Source: Desulfobacterales bacterium
Lineage (GTDB): Bacteria > Desulfobacterota > Desulfobacteria > Desulfobacterales > JAHEIW01
Assembly (NCBI GenBank): GCA_030145015.1
Contig: JAQYWI010000068.1
Span: 1-24,037, forward strand
Reading direction: 5' to 3'
Length of the DNA stretch: 24,037 bases
A model generated the notes under the pieces. That model had not been told where the DNA came from, made no database searches, and saw only the letters and a program-made list of their open reading frames with translations. A program made the translations under genes and the position numbers. Positions 13,602-22,591 of the stretch are shown here, in pieces. Positions within the stretch are counted from its first letter, which is position 1. The number at the start of each line of letters is the position of its first letter.

Positions 13602-14669
13602 TTACGGTATTTTGATGCGTTTCATGGCCTGTTCCATCAATAACTGTCGACCGGTCTTTTTTCCAAGAATCGATTCTGTTTTGCGCTGGCTCCATACCGT
13701 TTCCGGTCGCGCCTGGACGATAAACATGTTTTCCGGAAAAGAGATATCTTTATCAATGGCCCATTCAATATCCATGGGTCGGCCGTAATGGTTTTCGATA
13801 TTTTTGCCGGCGCTGACGAGTGCTTTTATTTCATCGTCGGCCAGACAGCAGGTGCACTGCATATTTTCATCGACATCGGCGTTAACCACCTCGCCCTGTT
13901 CCAGATCATACACACATTCGATGTGTTTGGTGGATACGGTTCTTTCATTAATTTCCAGCATCACCTTATCGACCACAAATTTATCCGGGTTGACAGAACC
14001 GGAGACTACGGTTTCTCCCAGTCCCCAGCTGCCCTCGATGACCACTTTGGATATATCGCCATCCGTCGGGTTAATGGTAAACATCACCCCGGCGGCCTTT
14101 GAGTTGACCATTTTCTGAACACCCACGCTGATGAGTACCTTTTCATGGGGAAAGTCATTTTTAATGCGGTAGGCGATTGCGCGAGGGGTGTACAAACTGG
14201 CCCAGCAATTCTGAACATGGGTGATAACCTGATCTGCTCCCTGAATCCAAAGGTAGGTATCCTGCTGGCCCGCAAAGCTGGCGGTAGGCAGATCTTCAGC
14301 TGTCGCACTTGAACGCACCGCCACGGGAACAGATCCAACGTCGCATTTTTCACACAGCTGGTGGTATCCCCTTTCGATAGCCCTGGCAACCGCTTCGGGG
14401 ATGGCAGTCTTTATGATCAATTCCTGAACGTCGGCACTGGCCTTGTTGAGGGCCGTCAAATCATCGGGATTTAATGTTGATACAATTTCGAGAATCCTGT
14501 CTTTAATTCCGGCTTCGGTAATGAATAATAAATAGCTATCGGTGGTTACCGCAAATCCGGGCGGGACCCGAATATCGGCTTTGATCATTTCACCCAGGCT
14601 GGCATTTTTGCCGCCGACGATGGGTAGTGAATTTTTATCCAGCTTTTCGAAATCCAGGATATAATCCAT
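13602..14669 (-). CDS. PEP-synthase N-terminal-domain protein, PpsB-like (phenylphosphate synthase ATP-binding subunit)
   Basis: This 355-residue protein consists of the PPDK/PEP-synthase ATP-binding domain alone. GGKNASLGEM (19-28), VAVRSSATAEDLPTASFAGQ (116-135), EGSWGLGETVVSG (212-224) and the end motif FIVQARPETVWS (316-327) are all present. No phosphohistidine or PEP-binding domain follows, so it must work with a partner, the gene just upstream. Thauera aromatica phenylphosphate synthase has the same split: a roughly 40-kDa N-terminal-type subunit and a 70-kDa subunit with the phosphohistidine. ATG 14669 follows GAAGGAAG; a longer TTG start at 14684 has no site. The role would be to phosphorylate the partner histidine from ATP. 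Another phenol-like or alcohol acceptor is possible. Confidence 0.88.
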   Translation of the reverse strand: MDYILDFEKLDKNSLPIVGGKNASLGEMIKADIRVPPGFAVTTDSYLLFITEAGIKDRILEIVSTLNPDDLTALNKASADVQELIIKTAIPEAVARAIERGYHQLCEKCDVGSVPVAVRSSATAEDLPTASFAGQQDTYLWIQGADQVITHVQNCWASLYTPRAIAYRIKNDFPHEKVLISVGVQKMVNSKAAGVMFTINPTDGDISKVVIEGSWGLGETVVSGSVNPDKFVVDKVMLEINERTVSTKHIECVYDLEQGEVVNADVDENMQCTCCLADDEIKALVSAGKNIENHYGRPMDIEWAIDKDISFPENMFIVQARPETVWSQRKTESILGKKTGRQLLMEQAMKRIKIP

Positions 14670-14695
14670 ATTTACTTCCTTCAATACCCTTCCAT

Positions 14696-14727
14696 CTGAA
14701 CCCCCTCCCTGAGGGAAGGGGTTTCAG
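14696..14727. promoter_or_regulatory. Strong intercistronic hairpin between the PpsA-like and PpsB-like genes
   Basis: CTGAACCCCCTCCCT and AGGGAAGGGGTTTCAG form a long stem (12 of 12-plus pairs with one mismatch, extended by CTGAA/TTCAG) with a tiny loop. It lies in the 131-bp gap between the two genes, 27 bp before the PpsB-like start. No T-run follows, so it is more likely an RNA-processing or stability element than a terminator. Confidence 0.55.
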
Positions 14728-14800
14728 AATAGAGGTTCGTCTTACATGACGCAGGCTTACGATAAAGGGTGAAGCTTTTCAGGAAAACCGCGTAAAGTGG

Positions 14801-16657
14801 TTATCCTGCCCTTTTGACGATTTCGACCACCCCGCTGTCACCGTCGACCTTGAGAATATCGCCGGTTTTGATGACCGCAGTAGCCACCCCGGTGCCGGTC
14901 ACAGACGGAACTCCGTACTCGCGGCAGACAATGGCGGCATGGCTGGTCAGACCGCCGATGTCGGTCACCGTAGCCTTAATTTTGGTAAACACGGGTGCCC
15001 AGGATGGATTGGTGGACGGACATACCAGGACCTCACCGGGCTGCAAATCCACAATGTCTTTGAGCCGTTTCAGCACCCGGGCCGGGCCCTCGACGACACC
15101 GGCCGAAGAGGCGAAACCTTTGATTTCAGAAACATCCTCGGCTGCGGTTGTGTCGACACCCTTGAGCCATTCTTTCACTTTATCCGTGGTGATACCCCAC
15201 AGCATAATGGTAAAGGGTTCGGCGATTTCTTCGGGTGGGATCCCTAGAGCCGGGGTCGGGTTCCACTTGTTGGCTGCTTCAAGGATTTTTTTGCGCTTTT
15301 CGGCTTTAGCTTTATAGTAGCTCCCTCGCATGGGGATATCCACACCCAGGGCCCAGCCGGTTGATACCTCGGTCAGTAGCTGTGGGATTTCATAGCGGTT
15401 AAACATGAAGATGTCATCGACTTCGTTTAACATCCCGTTGTTGACCAGAAGGGTTCCAAATTCTCTTATCTTGGCAAACCAGATGGTGTGAAACCAGTGC
15501 TCAACCCAGAAGAGGTGATCCTCGGCGTAGGTGTAAATGGTTCGAATCGTGTTGTAAGCATCATCAAAGGCCTTACGATCGTCGTCGGTTTTGATGAGTT
15601 TGCGATATTCGGCAACGATTTCATCTCTTTGCTTTTCGATCTCATCCAGCGAGCGCTCGATATTCTCACCGTTTTCCAGCCGTTCGACATAACCTTTAAT
15701 GTAGCTGTAGGGGATGTCCGGATCGGTCAGCCAGCTGCCCTCATAGTGAAACCAGCCGCTGCCGCAGGATACATAAAACCAGGGGTCTTTGGCTTTTTCA
15801 TACTCTGCCAGCCAATTTTTTCCATCCTCTGTTTTTTGAAGTTCAGCAACCTTATCTTGCGCCGGCTTGTCACTCTTGAGAACAGCGGAAACTTCCTTGG
15901 CAGAAGCTGCCAGTTTGGAAAGGCGGCAAAGTTCTTCTTCAGGCTTGAACATGGATACATAGGCGCCGGCGACCATCTTGCCGATGGCACTTTCACTGAT
16001 ACCGGGAAAAAGCTTGCGGGACACATCGGCAAACATCAGATAGGCCAGGTAGGTGAGGTTCAGCATCTCAAAATGATACTGCCAGCCCTTAAACATCTGG
16101 TTGACCAGCTTGTCAAAGGCCTCGATCAAATAGTAACTGTCGTACACCCCGGTGGGCGCCGGCAGAACCTGGTCCTCGGGAACATATTTCGGCAACTCGG
16201 CGGGGACTCTCACCGCGACCATTTCTTTGCCGAGCGCTTTAAACTTGGTCAACCATTTGTCCCAGAGTTCATTATAATGTTCAAATACATAAAATACGCG
16301 TTTCTCAAAAAGTTGGGCTTTCTCACCGATGATTTCCTCCGGTGGCGGTGCGATGGCGCAGATGTACATATAGCATCCCACCATTCGTTGGGCGATTCCC
16401 TGGGCCGGTGGAATACAGAATACGCGGGTGGTGTACTGTGACAGGGAAATCTGCCAGGCTTCCTGAAAAATCAAATCCAAGGGCGGCACCGGTTCCGGGG
16501 CATGGATTTTGTCCTGATACCAGAATTGGGCTTTTTCCCAATCGGCTCTATCTTCGGAAAACAGGTGGTGGGAGGGATACATTTCTTCCCAGCCTTCAAG
16601 TTCAGAAGGGACCTCAAACTCGTGAGGGTCCGGGAATCTTCCAGCGTTTTCGGCCAT
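14801..16657 (-). CDS. PpsA-like phosphohistidine subunit (phenylphosphate synthase-like, PEP-synthase family)
   Basis: This 618-residue protein has a long N-terminal region (about 1-500) specific to this group. The C-terminal mobile phosphohistidine domain of PEP synthases spans about 508-618. The signature [19 protein letters not shown] puts the phosphorylated histidine at residue 573; Thauera phenylphosphate synthase protein 1, also about 70 kDa, uses His569. The ATP-binding domain is absent and is supplied by the next gene. The N-terminal part is rich in Trp and Tyr ([12 protein letters not shown]) and presumably binds the phenolic acceptor. ATG 16657 is preferred over ATG 16663, because the AAAGGAGA site abuts the latter. 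It is the first gene of the operon and divergent from a LysR gene. I infer phenol-type phosphorylation; the acceptor is not known. Confidence 0.85.
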   Translation of the reverse strand: MAENAGRFPDPHEFEVPSELEGWEEMYPSHHLFSEDRADWEKAQFWYQDKIHAPEPVPPLDLIFQEAWQISLSQYTTRVFCIPPAQGIAQRMVGCYMYICAIAPPPEEIIGEKAQLFEKRVFYVFEHYNELWDKWLTKFKALGKEMVAVRVPAELPKYVPEDQVLPAPTGVYDSYYLIEAFDKLVNQMFKGWQYHFEMLNLTYLAYLMFADVSRKLFPGISESAIGKMVAGAYVSMFKPEEELCRLSKLAASAKEVSAVLKSDKPAQDKVAELQKTEDGKNWLAEYEKAKDPWFYVSCGSGWFHYEGSWLTDPDIPYSYIKGYVERLENGENIERSLDEIEKQRDEIVAEYRKLIKTDDDRKAFDDAYNTIRTIYTYAEDHLFWVEHWFHTIWFAKIREFGTLLVNNGMLNEVDDIFMFNRYEIPQLLTEVSTGWALGVDIPMRGSYYKAKAEKRKKILEAANKWNPTPALGIPPEEIAEPFTIMLWGITTDKVKEWLKGVDTTAAEDVSEIKGFASSAGVVEGPARVLKRLKDIVDLQPGEVLVCPSTNPSWAPVFTKIKATVTDIGGLTSHAAIVCREYGVPSVTGTGVATAVIKTGDILKVDGDSGVVEIVKRAG

Positions 16658-16822
16658 TTTCATTCTCCTTTCGGTGGTGGGTTAACGATACCTTGAGAAG
16701 CATATTACGAAATAAAAGAAAGGTTTAAAGGCTTTAGGTCGGAGGAACTGGATCTCATTAATTAAACTCAGAACCAGCAAAGGTGCACGCGCAGTAGCCT
16801 GAAATGAAATATAATCTAATAT

Positions 16823-16851
16823 CTTATGAAGGATTAAAAATAAGCTGTCAA
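16823..16851 (-). promoter_or_regulatory. Predicted sigma-70-type promoter of the pps/ubiD operon
   Basis: On the minus strand: TTGACA (16851-16846), 17-bp spacer, CATAAG (16828-16823; 4 of 6). Transcription would start near 16816, giving a leader of about 160 bases before the PpsA-like gene. The same stretch carries CTTAT (16823-16827) and ATAAG (16840-16844) as an inverted pair. Confidence 0.55.
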
Positions 16852-16872
16852 ACCAATTATTTTTATGCTAAT

Positions 16873-16889
16873 CATAAGTTTTATTTATG
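16873..16889. promoter_or_regulatory. Candidate LysR-type binding site (T-N11-A palindrome)
   Basis: CATAA-GTTTTAT-TTATG contains the LysR T-N11-A motif (TAAGTTTTATTTA). Its centre is about 65 bases upstream of the predicted start of the pps operon, the classical position of a LysR recognition site. It lies between that promoter and the divergent lysR gene. Confidence 0.5.
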
Positions 16890-16950
16890 GGTTGATTAAA
16901 GGTATAAAAAAAAGTTAAGTAACCAACACCAAACACCCATTACCGAAACC

Positions 16951-17910
16951 ATGTTAAATTTTAATCAACTGCGAGTCTTCTATTATGCCGCCAAAAACTT
17001 GAATTTTACGGCGGCGGCCAATGATCTGTTTATAACGCAACCGGCGGTTACCGCCCAGATCAAGTCTTTTGAAGCGTTTTGCAATCTGAAGTTGTTCAAG
17101 AAAAGAGGGCGCCGGGTCTATCTAACCGACGAGGGCAGGTCACTCTTTGAATATGCCGCAAGAGTTTTTAAATATGAAAAAGAAATCGAAAACGTCATCG
17201 ACGATATGCGCGAACTCAAGAGGGGAATTCTCAGCCTGGGGACCACCAAGGCCTATGCACGTTATTTTATGCCTCTGATGATTACCACATTTCACAAAAA
17301 CTATCCGAATATCAAAATTCAATTAAATGAAGGCAGCTCGCTGGATATGATTTACAGCCTGCTCGATCTTAAAATCGAGGTGGCTGTGATTGCCAAAGCC
17401 GAAGATAACCCGGAGATCAATTTTATACCTTTCAGTCAGGAAGAGATGGCCGTGATTGTATCGCTTGATCACCCCTTTACCAAAAGAAAATCGATAGCAT
17501 TCAGGGATCTGGCCGCAGAACGATTTATTATGAAAGAAAACGGCTCCGGTACCCGCAAACTGGTGGAAGCGTTATTCCAGAAAGAAGATTGCACGCCTAA
17601 CATCCTGATGGAAACCAGTAATACGGAATTTATCAAACAGCTGGTGCAGCGTGGAGAAGGGATCTCGCTCGTCGTGAAAGAGGCCGTAGCCGCCGAACTG
17701 AGTGAAAACAAACTGGCTACAGTTTCTTTAAGTGGACCTAAGGTCTATCTGGATGTAAGCATTGCCTGCCTCAAAGATCAAATCCTGTCCACGCCGGCCA
17801 ATGCCTTTGTCGAGACACTTAGAAGACTGAAGTCAGAAGATATGCATCCGATGGGTATCGGTATGTTGATGACAAGAATCCTGGCTCAGCGAAGAAAATC
17901 GGAGAAATGA
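16951..17910 (+). CDS. LysR-family transcriptional regulator (divergent from the pps/ubiD operon)
   Basis: This 319-residue regulator has an N-terminal winged helix-turn-helix (residues 1-60; FYYAAKNLNFTAAANDL then TQPAVTAQIKSFE), a linker helix, and a periplasmic-binding-like effector domain (about 90-300). No clear ribosome site precedes ATG 16951, but the LysR N-terminus fits this start. It is divergently placed from the PpsA-like gene with a 293-bp gap holding a -65-type palindrome and a promoter, the standard arrangement for a LysR protein controlling its neighbour in response to a pathway compound. It is closely similar (about 60% identity over the first 60 residues by eye) to the LysR at 21591-22538. 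The lipoprotein gene follows by 21 bp. Confidence 0.93.
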   Translation: MLNFNQLRVFYYAAKNLNFTAAANDLFITQPAVTAQIKSFEAFCNLKLFKKRGRRVYLTDEGRSLFEYAARVFKYEKEIENVIDDMRELKRGILSLGTTKAYARYFMPLMITTFHKNYPNIKIQLNEGSSLDMIYSLLDLKIEVAVIAKAEDNPEINFIPFSQEEMAVIVSLDHPFTKRKSIAFRDLAAERFIMKENGSGTRKLVEALFQKEDCTPNILMETSNTEFIKQLVQRGEGISLVVKEAVAAELSENKLATVSLSGPKVYLDVSIACLKDQILSTPANAFVETLRRLKSEDMHPMGIGMLMTRILAQRRKSEK

Positions 17911-17931
17911 ATTCCAATCTGGAGGGTAGTT

Positions 17932-18336
17932 ATGAGGACATTTAAAATCGGCTTATTATTCATTTCAATAGCATTGATTGCCTGTCAAGGTGTGCAAAGG
18001 ACGGTTGCCCCCGAGGATCGTATTCCTCTGCGCCAGGGTGGCCCGCACACCGGAATCTGGGAATCAAAAACGATCCTGTTGGAATATCAATATTATAAGG
18101 TGCCCGCTGAATTAAAATTAAGCGTGCAGGCAAAAGTCAAAACCGAGGTCCGATATGACGGCATAAAAGTTCATGTGTTATTTGTTGATGCCGGGGGCAG
18201 GATCCTGGTGAGAAAAGAGGTGGCGGTTTACCGTTTGGATAATACTTTTGAAATGCCGCCGGAAACCGCCTACATTTCTTTTAATGCGAATACCTATAGG
18301 CGACCTGTTATTTATTCGCCACCCGAAGGTCTGTAA
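17932..18336 (+). CDS. Small predicted lipoprotein of unknown function
   Basis: This 134-residue protein begins with a lipoprotein signal peptide: MRTFK, a hydrophobic core, and the lipobox LIAC with the acylated Cys at residue 18. The mature part contains a beta-rich stretch (AELKLSVQAKVKTEVRYDG, KVHVLFVDAGGRILVRKEVA) and no recognised domain. GGAGGG lies upstream of ATG 17932. It starts 21 bp after the LysR stop and may be co-transcribed with it. It faces the UPF0182 gene tail-to-tail with 43 bp between. The function is unknown; membrane anchoring is the only supported statement. Confidence 0.75.
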   Translation: MRTFKIGLLFISIALIACQGVQRTVAPEDRIPLRQGGPHTGIWESKTILLEYQYYKVPAELKLSVQAKVKTEVRYDGIKVHVLFVDAGGRILVRKEVAVYRLDNTFEMPPETAYISFNANTYRRPVIYSPPEGL

Positions 18337-18379
18337 TCAACAAATTGAATTGCCGCGAGAATGTTCTGCTGGTTATTCC

Positions 18380-21232
18380 TTATTCTTTGGTTATACGCGA
18401 TAATTCTGTTAGAACCTTTTCTAAGTTTTCCAGTTCCCTTCCGTATTCAGCCCAATTCCCCTGGCTTAGGTAATCTTTGGCTTTATTATAGTGTTCCAGA
18501 GCCATCACGCCTAGCTGCGTCGTCTCCTGATCCTGGGGAATGGATGCGGAGACCACTTTTTTCGATAATATTTGCTCATCCAATACACTGTTTAAGGCCG
18601 TATCAAGATTATTCTCCATAATTATGCGATTGCTAAAAGCGACGATAACTCTTTTTAATTCCGGTAAGGCGGCTGTCAATGGTTGGTCCCTTTTTGAAGA
18701 AACTGAGCCGGCGCCTTTGCGGGATTTTCCAAAACCTTTTTGTTGCGGTGCTGCGGTTGAAGGCGGTTCGCTTTCTTCCTGTTTGGCTTCCAGATAAACC
18801 GGCTCTACATAGATAAAGGTATCACCGAGGGGAATGGCTAAAAGGTTGCCCCGGATGACTCTGGAACCTCTTTGACCCCATAAGCTCAACTCACGTGAGA
18901 TTTCCGTTTGCTGATCCACCCGGGCTTCAATCTGCATCGGCCCGTAGACCAGTTTTTCCTTGGGCAGCTTGTAGACTAACAGATTCCCGTAGTCGGGCAG
19001 ATCACTTCTGGCAGCGAGCCAGCCAATCATATTATCCTTGGCGGCAGGGGTGAAAGGCAGCATCAGAAGAAATTCCTCTTTTTCCCCTTCGGGCAGTTTG
19101 ATAATGATATAGTAAGGCTCCATTTCCTGCCGGCTATCCCCATACAACTCATCCGGAATTTGCCAGAGGTCTTCCTGGTTATAGAATACCTGGACATCTT
19201 CCATATGATATTTTGTGTATGTTCCCACCTGGATTTTAAAGAGGTCCTTGGGGTACCGGATGTGCTTTTTCAAATCATCAGGCATTTCAGTGAAAGGCTT
19301 AAACAGGTCCGGGAATATGCTCGCATAGGTTTTAATAATAGGATCTTCTGCATCAATAATGTAAAAAGCGACATCTCCATTATAGGCATCGATGGTTACC
19401 TTGACGGAGTTACGGATGTAGTTTAATTCTTTATTTCTAAAATGGCCGGAAGATCGGCTGGAATAGGGATACATATCGGAGGTCGTGTAAGCGTCTTGAA
19501 TCCAATAGAGCTTGCCCCCGGAGACAACCAGGTACGGATCGCCGTCATAATCAAGAAATGGGGCGATCAAATGCGAGCGCCTGCTAATCCGGCGTTTATA
19601 CAGGATCCTGCTCTCCGGGCCTAAATACGTGGTGAATAGTATCTGGGGATCCAAAAATTCTATGGCATATAAAAGTCTTCTGAAAAACGATTTGATCGGG
19701 ACACCGCCGCTTCCCTGATAGATGGTATAGACATTCTTGTCTCCCTTGGGGTAATCAAATTCCTCGGTCTTCGTCTTTGCAAGAACATACTCAACCGTTT
19801 TTTCTCCATAATAGATCTCGGGGCGCTCTATCTTCAGATCCGGTATAAAGGAAGGCGGCAGGTCTTTGATGAAGAGGCGGGGCAGTCCTTCGCTGGTGAC
19901 TTCATTGACCGGACTTAATGCCAGTCCGTAGCCATGGGTATAGATGAGATGCCGGTTGACCCAGGTATCTGCCTGGGCCGGAAGTTGATCTACGACCAGC
20001 TCCCGGGCAGCCAGCATAACCTGCCGGTACTGGTTATCGATTAGATAACGATCAACGTCTACATTGTTAAAATTGTAATATAGCCGTATGGTTTGAATCT
20101 GCCGGTAGGTTTGAAGTAAAGGACGTTCATCCCAGATCCTGATATTTTGAATCGTGGCATCGTGCCGCTCGATGTCCGCTGCATTTAATTTGTCATCAAC
20201 CTCAAAATCGACTACTTTGATCTTATTCAGATTATAGGCCTTACGGGTATAATCAATATTGTAAGCGATATAGGGTGATTCTTTGGCCAATTCATTGGGT
20301 TTAACCACAAATTTTTGTACCAGGATGGGGAGCAGGGTCCCCAGCACTACCATCGCCCCTATCCAAATTGCGCCACTGTACAAGAGTAACTTCAGCCTGA
20401 ATTTAAAGGCGTTCAGAAAAACAACCACAGCAAAGCCCAGCGAGACAATAATCAGAAACCGATAGGCCAGGATCTTGATGTGGACATCGGTATAGCTGGC
20501 ACCGAAAGCAGGTCCCTGGGTCGAATACAACAGTTCATATATTTTCAGGTGAAAACCCCAGGCCAAAAGTATAACAAGGATTCCGCCCAAGAAAATAAGG
20601 TGTTGCTTGGCTTTGGGTTCAACCGTTATTTTAGGCAACGAGGGCGGGGCACCCTGCGTCTGACTGAATTCTCCCTCTATTTGAAGGGCGCCATTTTTCA
20701 GATACCAACCCGCTGTGACCAGACCGGACAATACAAGAAGAACTAACAGGCCGTTGCGGGCGAACATGTAAAAGGGAAGCGAAAACACATAAAAACCGAT
20801 GTCCCTGTTAAAAACAGGATCCGTGCTGCCAAAAGGTTGCTGAAACAGATAGCGCAGGAGCAAATGCCATTGGTCGGAGCCTTTTGAGGCAATATAAAAG
20901 CTAAGAATCAGAATTAAAGCGATCAGGAGTGAATTTAAAGACCGGCCTGAAAGGCCGAGTTGGGCGACATAATCATCGGCCGCCTTAATGCCCAGGCCTG
21001 ACCCGCGGCTCGGGTTTAACCGACTGGCAACGTAAAGGTTAAGGCTTATGATCAAAATTAGAAGCACACATATGATCAAACCAAAACCGAATTTGCTCAG
21101 AAGCATGGTCCAGAAAACAGGTGAAAAGTCCAGATTCTCAAACCACAGCCAGTCAGGATAGATTGAAACACCGGACCACAGCAATAGGAGAGCCACAAGC
21201 CCGCCGCCTATAATAATTAATTTCTTATTCAT
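18380..21232 (-). CDS. UPF0182-family large membrane protein
   Basis: This 950-residue protein has seven predicted membrane helices in the first third (about residues 4-24, 48-69, 101-116, 158-177, 211-228, 254-275 and 282-305), followed by a large non-membrane domain. The UPF0182 hallmark segment STDPVFNRDIGFYVFSLPFY lies at residues 136-155. A polar, low-complexity linker rich in Glu, Ser, Pro and Lys (about 825-865) precedes a helical C-terminal tail. The length is typical of this widespread family, whose function is unknown. GAGGGG lies upstream of ATG 21232. It stands alone, with no visible tie to the aromatic cluster. Confidence 0.9.
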   Translation of the reverse strand: MNKKLIIIGGGLVALLLLWSGVSIYPDWLWFENLDFSPVFWTMLLSKFGFGLIICVLLILIISLNLYVASRLNPSRGSGLGIKAADDYVAQLGLSGRSLNSLLIALILILSFYIASKGSDQWHLLLRYLFQQPFGSTDPVFNRDIGFYVFSLPFYMFARNGLLVLLVLSGLVTAGWYLKNGALQIEGEFSQTQGAPPSLPKITVEPKAKQHLIFLGGILVILLAWGFHLKIYELLYSTQGPAFGASYTDVHIKILAYRFLIIVSLGFAVVVFLNAFKFRLKLLLYSGAIWIGAMVVLGTLLPILVQKFVVKPNELAKESPYIAYNIDYTRKAYNLNKIKVVDFEVDDKLNAADIERHDATIQNIRIWDERPLLQTYRQIQTIRLYYNFNNVDVDRYLIDNQYRQVMLAARELVVDQLPAQADTWVNRHLIYTHGYGLALSPVNEVTSEGLPRLFIKDLPPSFIPDLKIERPEIYYGEKTVEYVLAKTKTEEFDYPKGDKNVYTIYQGSGGVPIKSFFRRLLYAIEFLDPQILFTTYLGPESRILYKRRISRRSHLIAPFLDYDGDPYLVVSGGKLYWIQDAYTTSDMYPYSSRSSGHFRNKELNYIRNSVKVTIDAYNGDVAFYIIDAEDPIIKTYASIFPDLFKPFTEMPDDLKKHIRYPKDLFKIQVGTYTKYHMEDVQVFYNQEDLWQIPDELYGDSRQEMEPYYIIIKLPEGEKEEFLLMLPFTPAAKDNMIGWLAARSDLPDYGNLLVYKLPKEKLVYGPMQIEARVDQQTEISRELSLWGQRGSRVIRGNLLAIPLGDTFIYVEPVYLEAKQEESEPPSTAAPQQKGFGKSRKGAGSVSSKRDQPLTAALPELKRVIVAFSNRIIMENNLDTALNSVLDEQILSKKVVSASIPQDQETTQLGVMALEHYNKAKDYLSQGNWAEYGRELENLEKVLTELSRITKE

Positions 21233-21590
21233 ATCTTTTGTCCCCTCGGGGTAAGGTTAGTGGACCTCTTAAATGTTGCCGGTACAATAAAACCGTAAGC
21301 AATAGTTGCAGAGAGTAACAGTTTTCTGCATGGAAAGGAAGCAGAAAGTGTTTTTAGAAAAAAAGCGATTTCTCAATCAATAAAGCGGTTTTTATGAGAA
21401 CTTGTTTTGCCTATTCTTTTATGGTAGGCAATTTTTCGATAATACGATTATTGATACTTGGATTTTGCACGAGTCGGGTCATTAATTTTCAGGAGGAGCC
21501 CTTTGGTATCATAAAACTAGACGCTTCATCCCACGAAGCGGGGCAAGATTCAGGTGATGTAATGTTCGGATCAGAAGATGGGCTGCAGTC
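21233..21590. other. 358-bp spacer between UPF0182 and the second lysR gene
   Basis: No supported gene. A 66-codon plus-strand frame (21394-21594) lacks a ribosome site at its start and overlaps lysR by 4 bp, so it is not called. Small symmetric words are ATAAT-ACG-ATTAT (21439-21451) and CGCTTC-ATCCCAC-GAAGCG (21522-21540). The first could be a regulator site in the lysR promoter area, but neither is strong. Confidence 0.4.
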
Positions 21591-22538
21591 ATGATCAATC
21601 TAAACCAGCTCAGAGCCTTTTATCAGGCCGCAAAATGTCAGAATGTCAGCATCGCGGCCAAGCATTTATTTGTCAGCCAGCCGGCGGTTACCGCGCAGGT
21701 AAAGCTGTTTGAAGAGAACTGCGGTCTGAAGCTTTTCAAAAAAAAGGGTCGCTACCTTCATCTTACAGATGAAGGCAGAACCATTTTTAATTACGCCAGG
21801 AAGATCTTCGAATATGAGCAAAGAATAGAGGATGCTGTCGAACAGATGAAGGAATTAAAGAAAGGCAGTTTGAGACTGGGCTCGGCCAGAACTTATGCAC
21901 GCTATTTTATGCCCTTTTTACTCACCGGGTTTCGCAACGATCACCCGCATATCAAAATTCATCTGGATGAAGGCAGTTCTTCGGATATGATTCAAAGTCT
22001 GATTGATTTAAAAAACGAAATCGTCATTATCGCTAAAGCCGAGGAGAATTCAAATATTGCCTTCATTCCCTTCAGCCAGGAAGAACTGGTGCTCATAATG
22101 CCGCCGAACCACCATTTGGCAAATAAAGACACGCTAAGTTTTAAACAACTCGCCGACGAGCCCATTATCATGAAAGACCCGGGTTCGGGCAGCCGCAAAC
22201 TTGTAGATGAATTATTCGAAAACAATGATTGCAGGCCAAATATATTGATGGAAACCGGAGATGCCGAAATCATTAAGCTGCTGGTGCAACATGGAGAAGG
22301 GGTCTCGTTTCTGGTGAAAGAGGCAGCGGCGGTCGAACTTCAAGAAGGAAAATTGGCCACGGTCCCCTTGAAAAACCAACCGGTCTTTTTAGATGTCAGC
22401 ATCGCTTACCTTAAGAATCAACCGCTTTCACCGCCGGCACAGGCTTTTCTAAAGAGTATGGAAAATTTAGGAACAAAGAAAATGCGCTTTCAGGGGATGG
22501 GTGCCCTCATGGCGGAAATGCTTGCCGAAGAAAAGTGA
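21591..22538 (+). CDS. LysR-family transcriptional regulator, paralogue of the first
   Basis: This 315-residue protein has the same architecture as the LysR at 16951-17910: helix-turn-helix in residues 1-60 (QPAVTAQVKLFE) and effector domain about 90-300. The two match in many segments (for example ARYFMP, EGSS.DMI, FIPFSQEE, NDC/EDC.PNILMET), so they probably arose by duplication. Its start at ATG 21591 has only a weak purine-rich site. The cysteine-desulfurase-like gene follows 53 bp downstream on the same strand, so this regulator may be transcribed with it or control it. The effector is unknown. Confidence 0.92.
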   Translation: MINLNQLRAFYQAAKCQNVSIAAKHLFVSQPAVTAQVKLFEENCGLKLFKKKGRYLHLTDEGRTIFNYARKIFEYEQRIEDAVEQMKELKKGSLRLGSARTYARYFMPFLLTGFRNDHPHIKIHLDEGSSSDMIQSLIDLKNEIVIIAKAEENSNIAFIPFSQEELVLIMPPNHHLANKDTLSFKQLADEPIIMKDPGSGSRKLVDELFENNDCRPNILMETGDAEIIKLLVQHGEGVSFLVKEAAAVELQEGKLATVPLKNQPVFLDVSIAYLKNQPLSPPAQAFLKSMENLGTKKMRFQGMGALMAEMLAEEK

Positions 22539-22591
22539 TGATTTGTCTTTAAATATAGAAGATTTCACCGTCAAAACCGGGAGATACGTGA

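Noticed and set aside
15488..16441. 317-codon plus-strand frame opposite the PpsA-like gene
   Set aside because: Antisense to a gene with a clear phosphohistidine motif; no domain recognised in the frame itself.
21439..21451. ATAAT-ACG-ATTAT palindrome upstream of the second lysR as its operator
   Set aside because: It does not fit T-N11-A well and no promoter could be placed around it, so it is only mentioned in the spacer entry.
21394..21594. 66-codon plus-strand frame overlapping the second lysR start by 4 bp
   Set aside because: No ribosome site at its start, no known pattern, and the AGGAGG inside it is not near a start codon.
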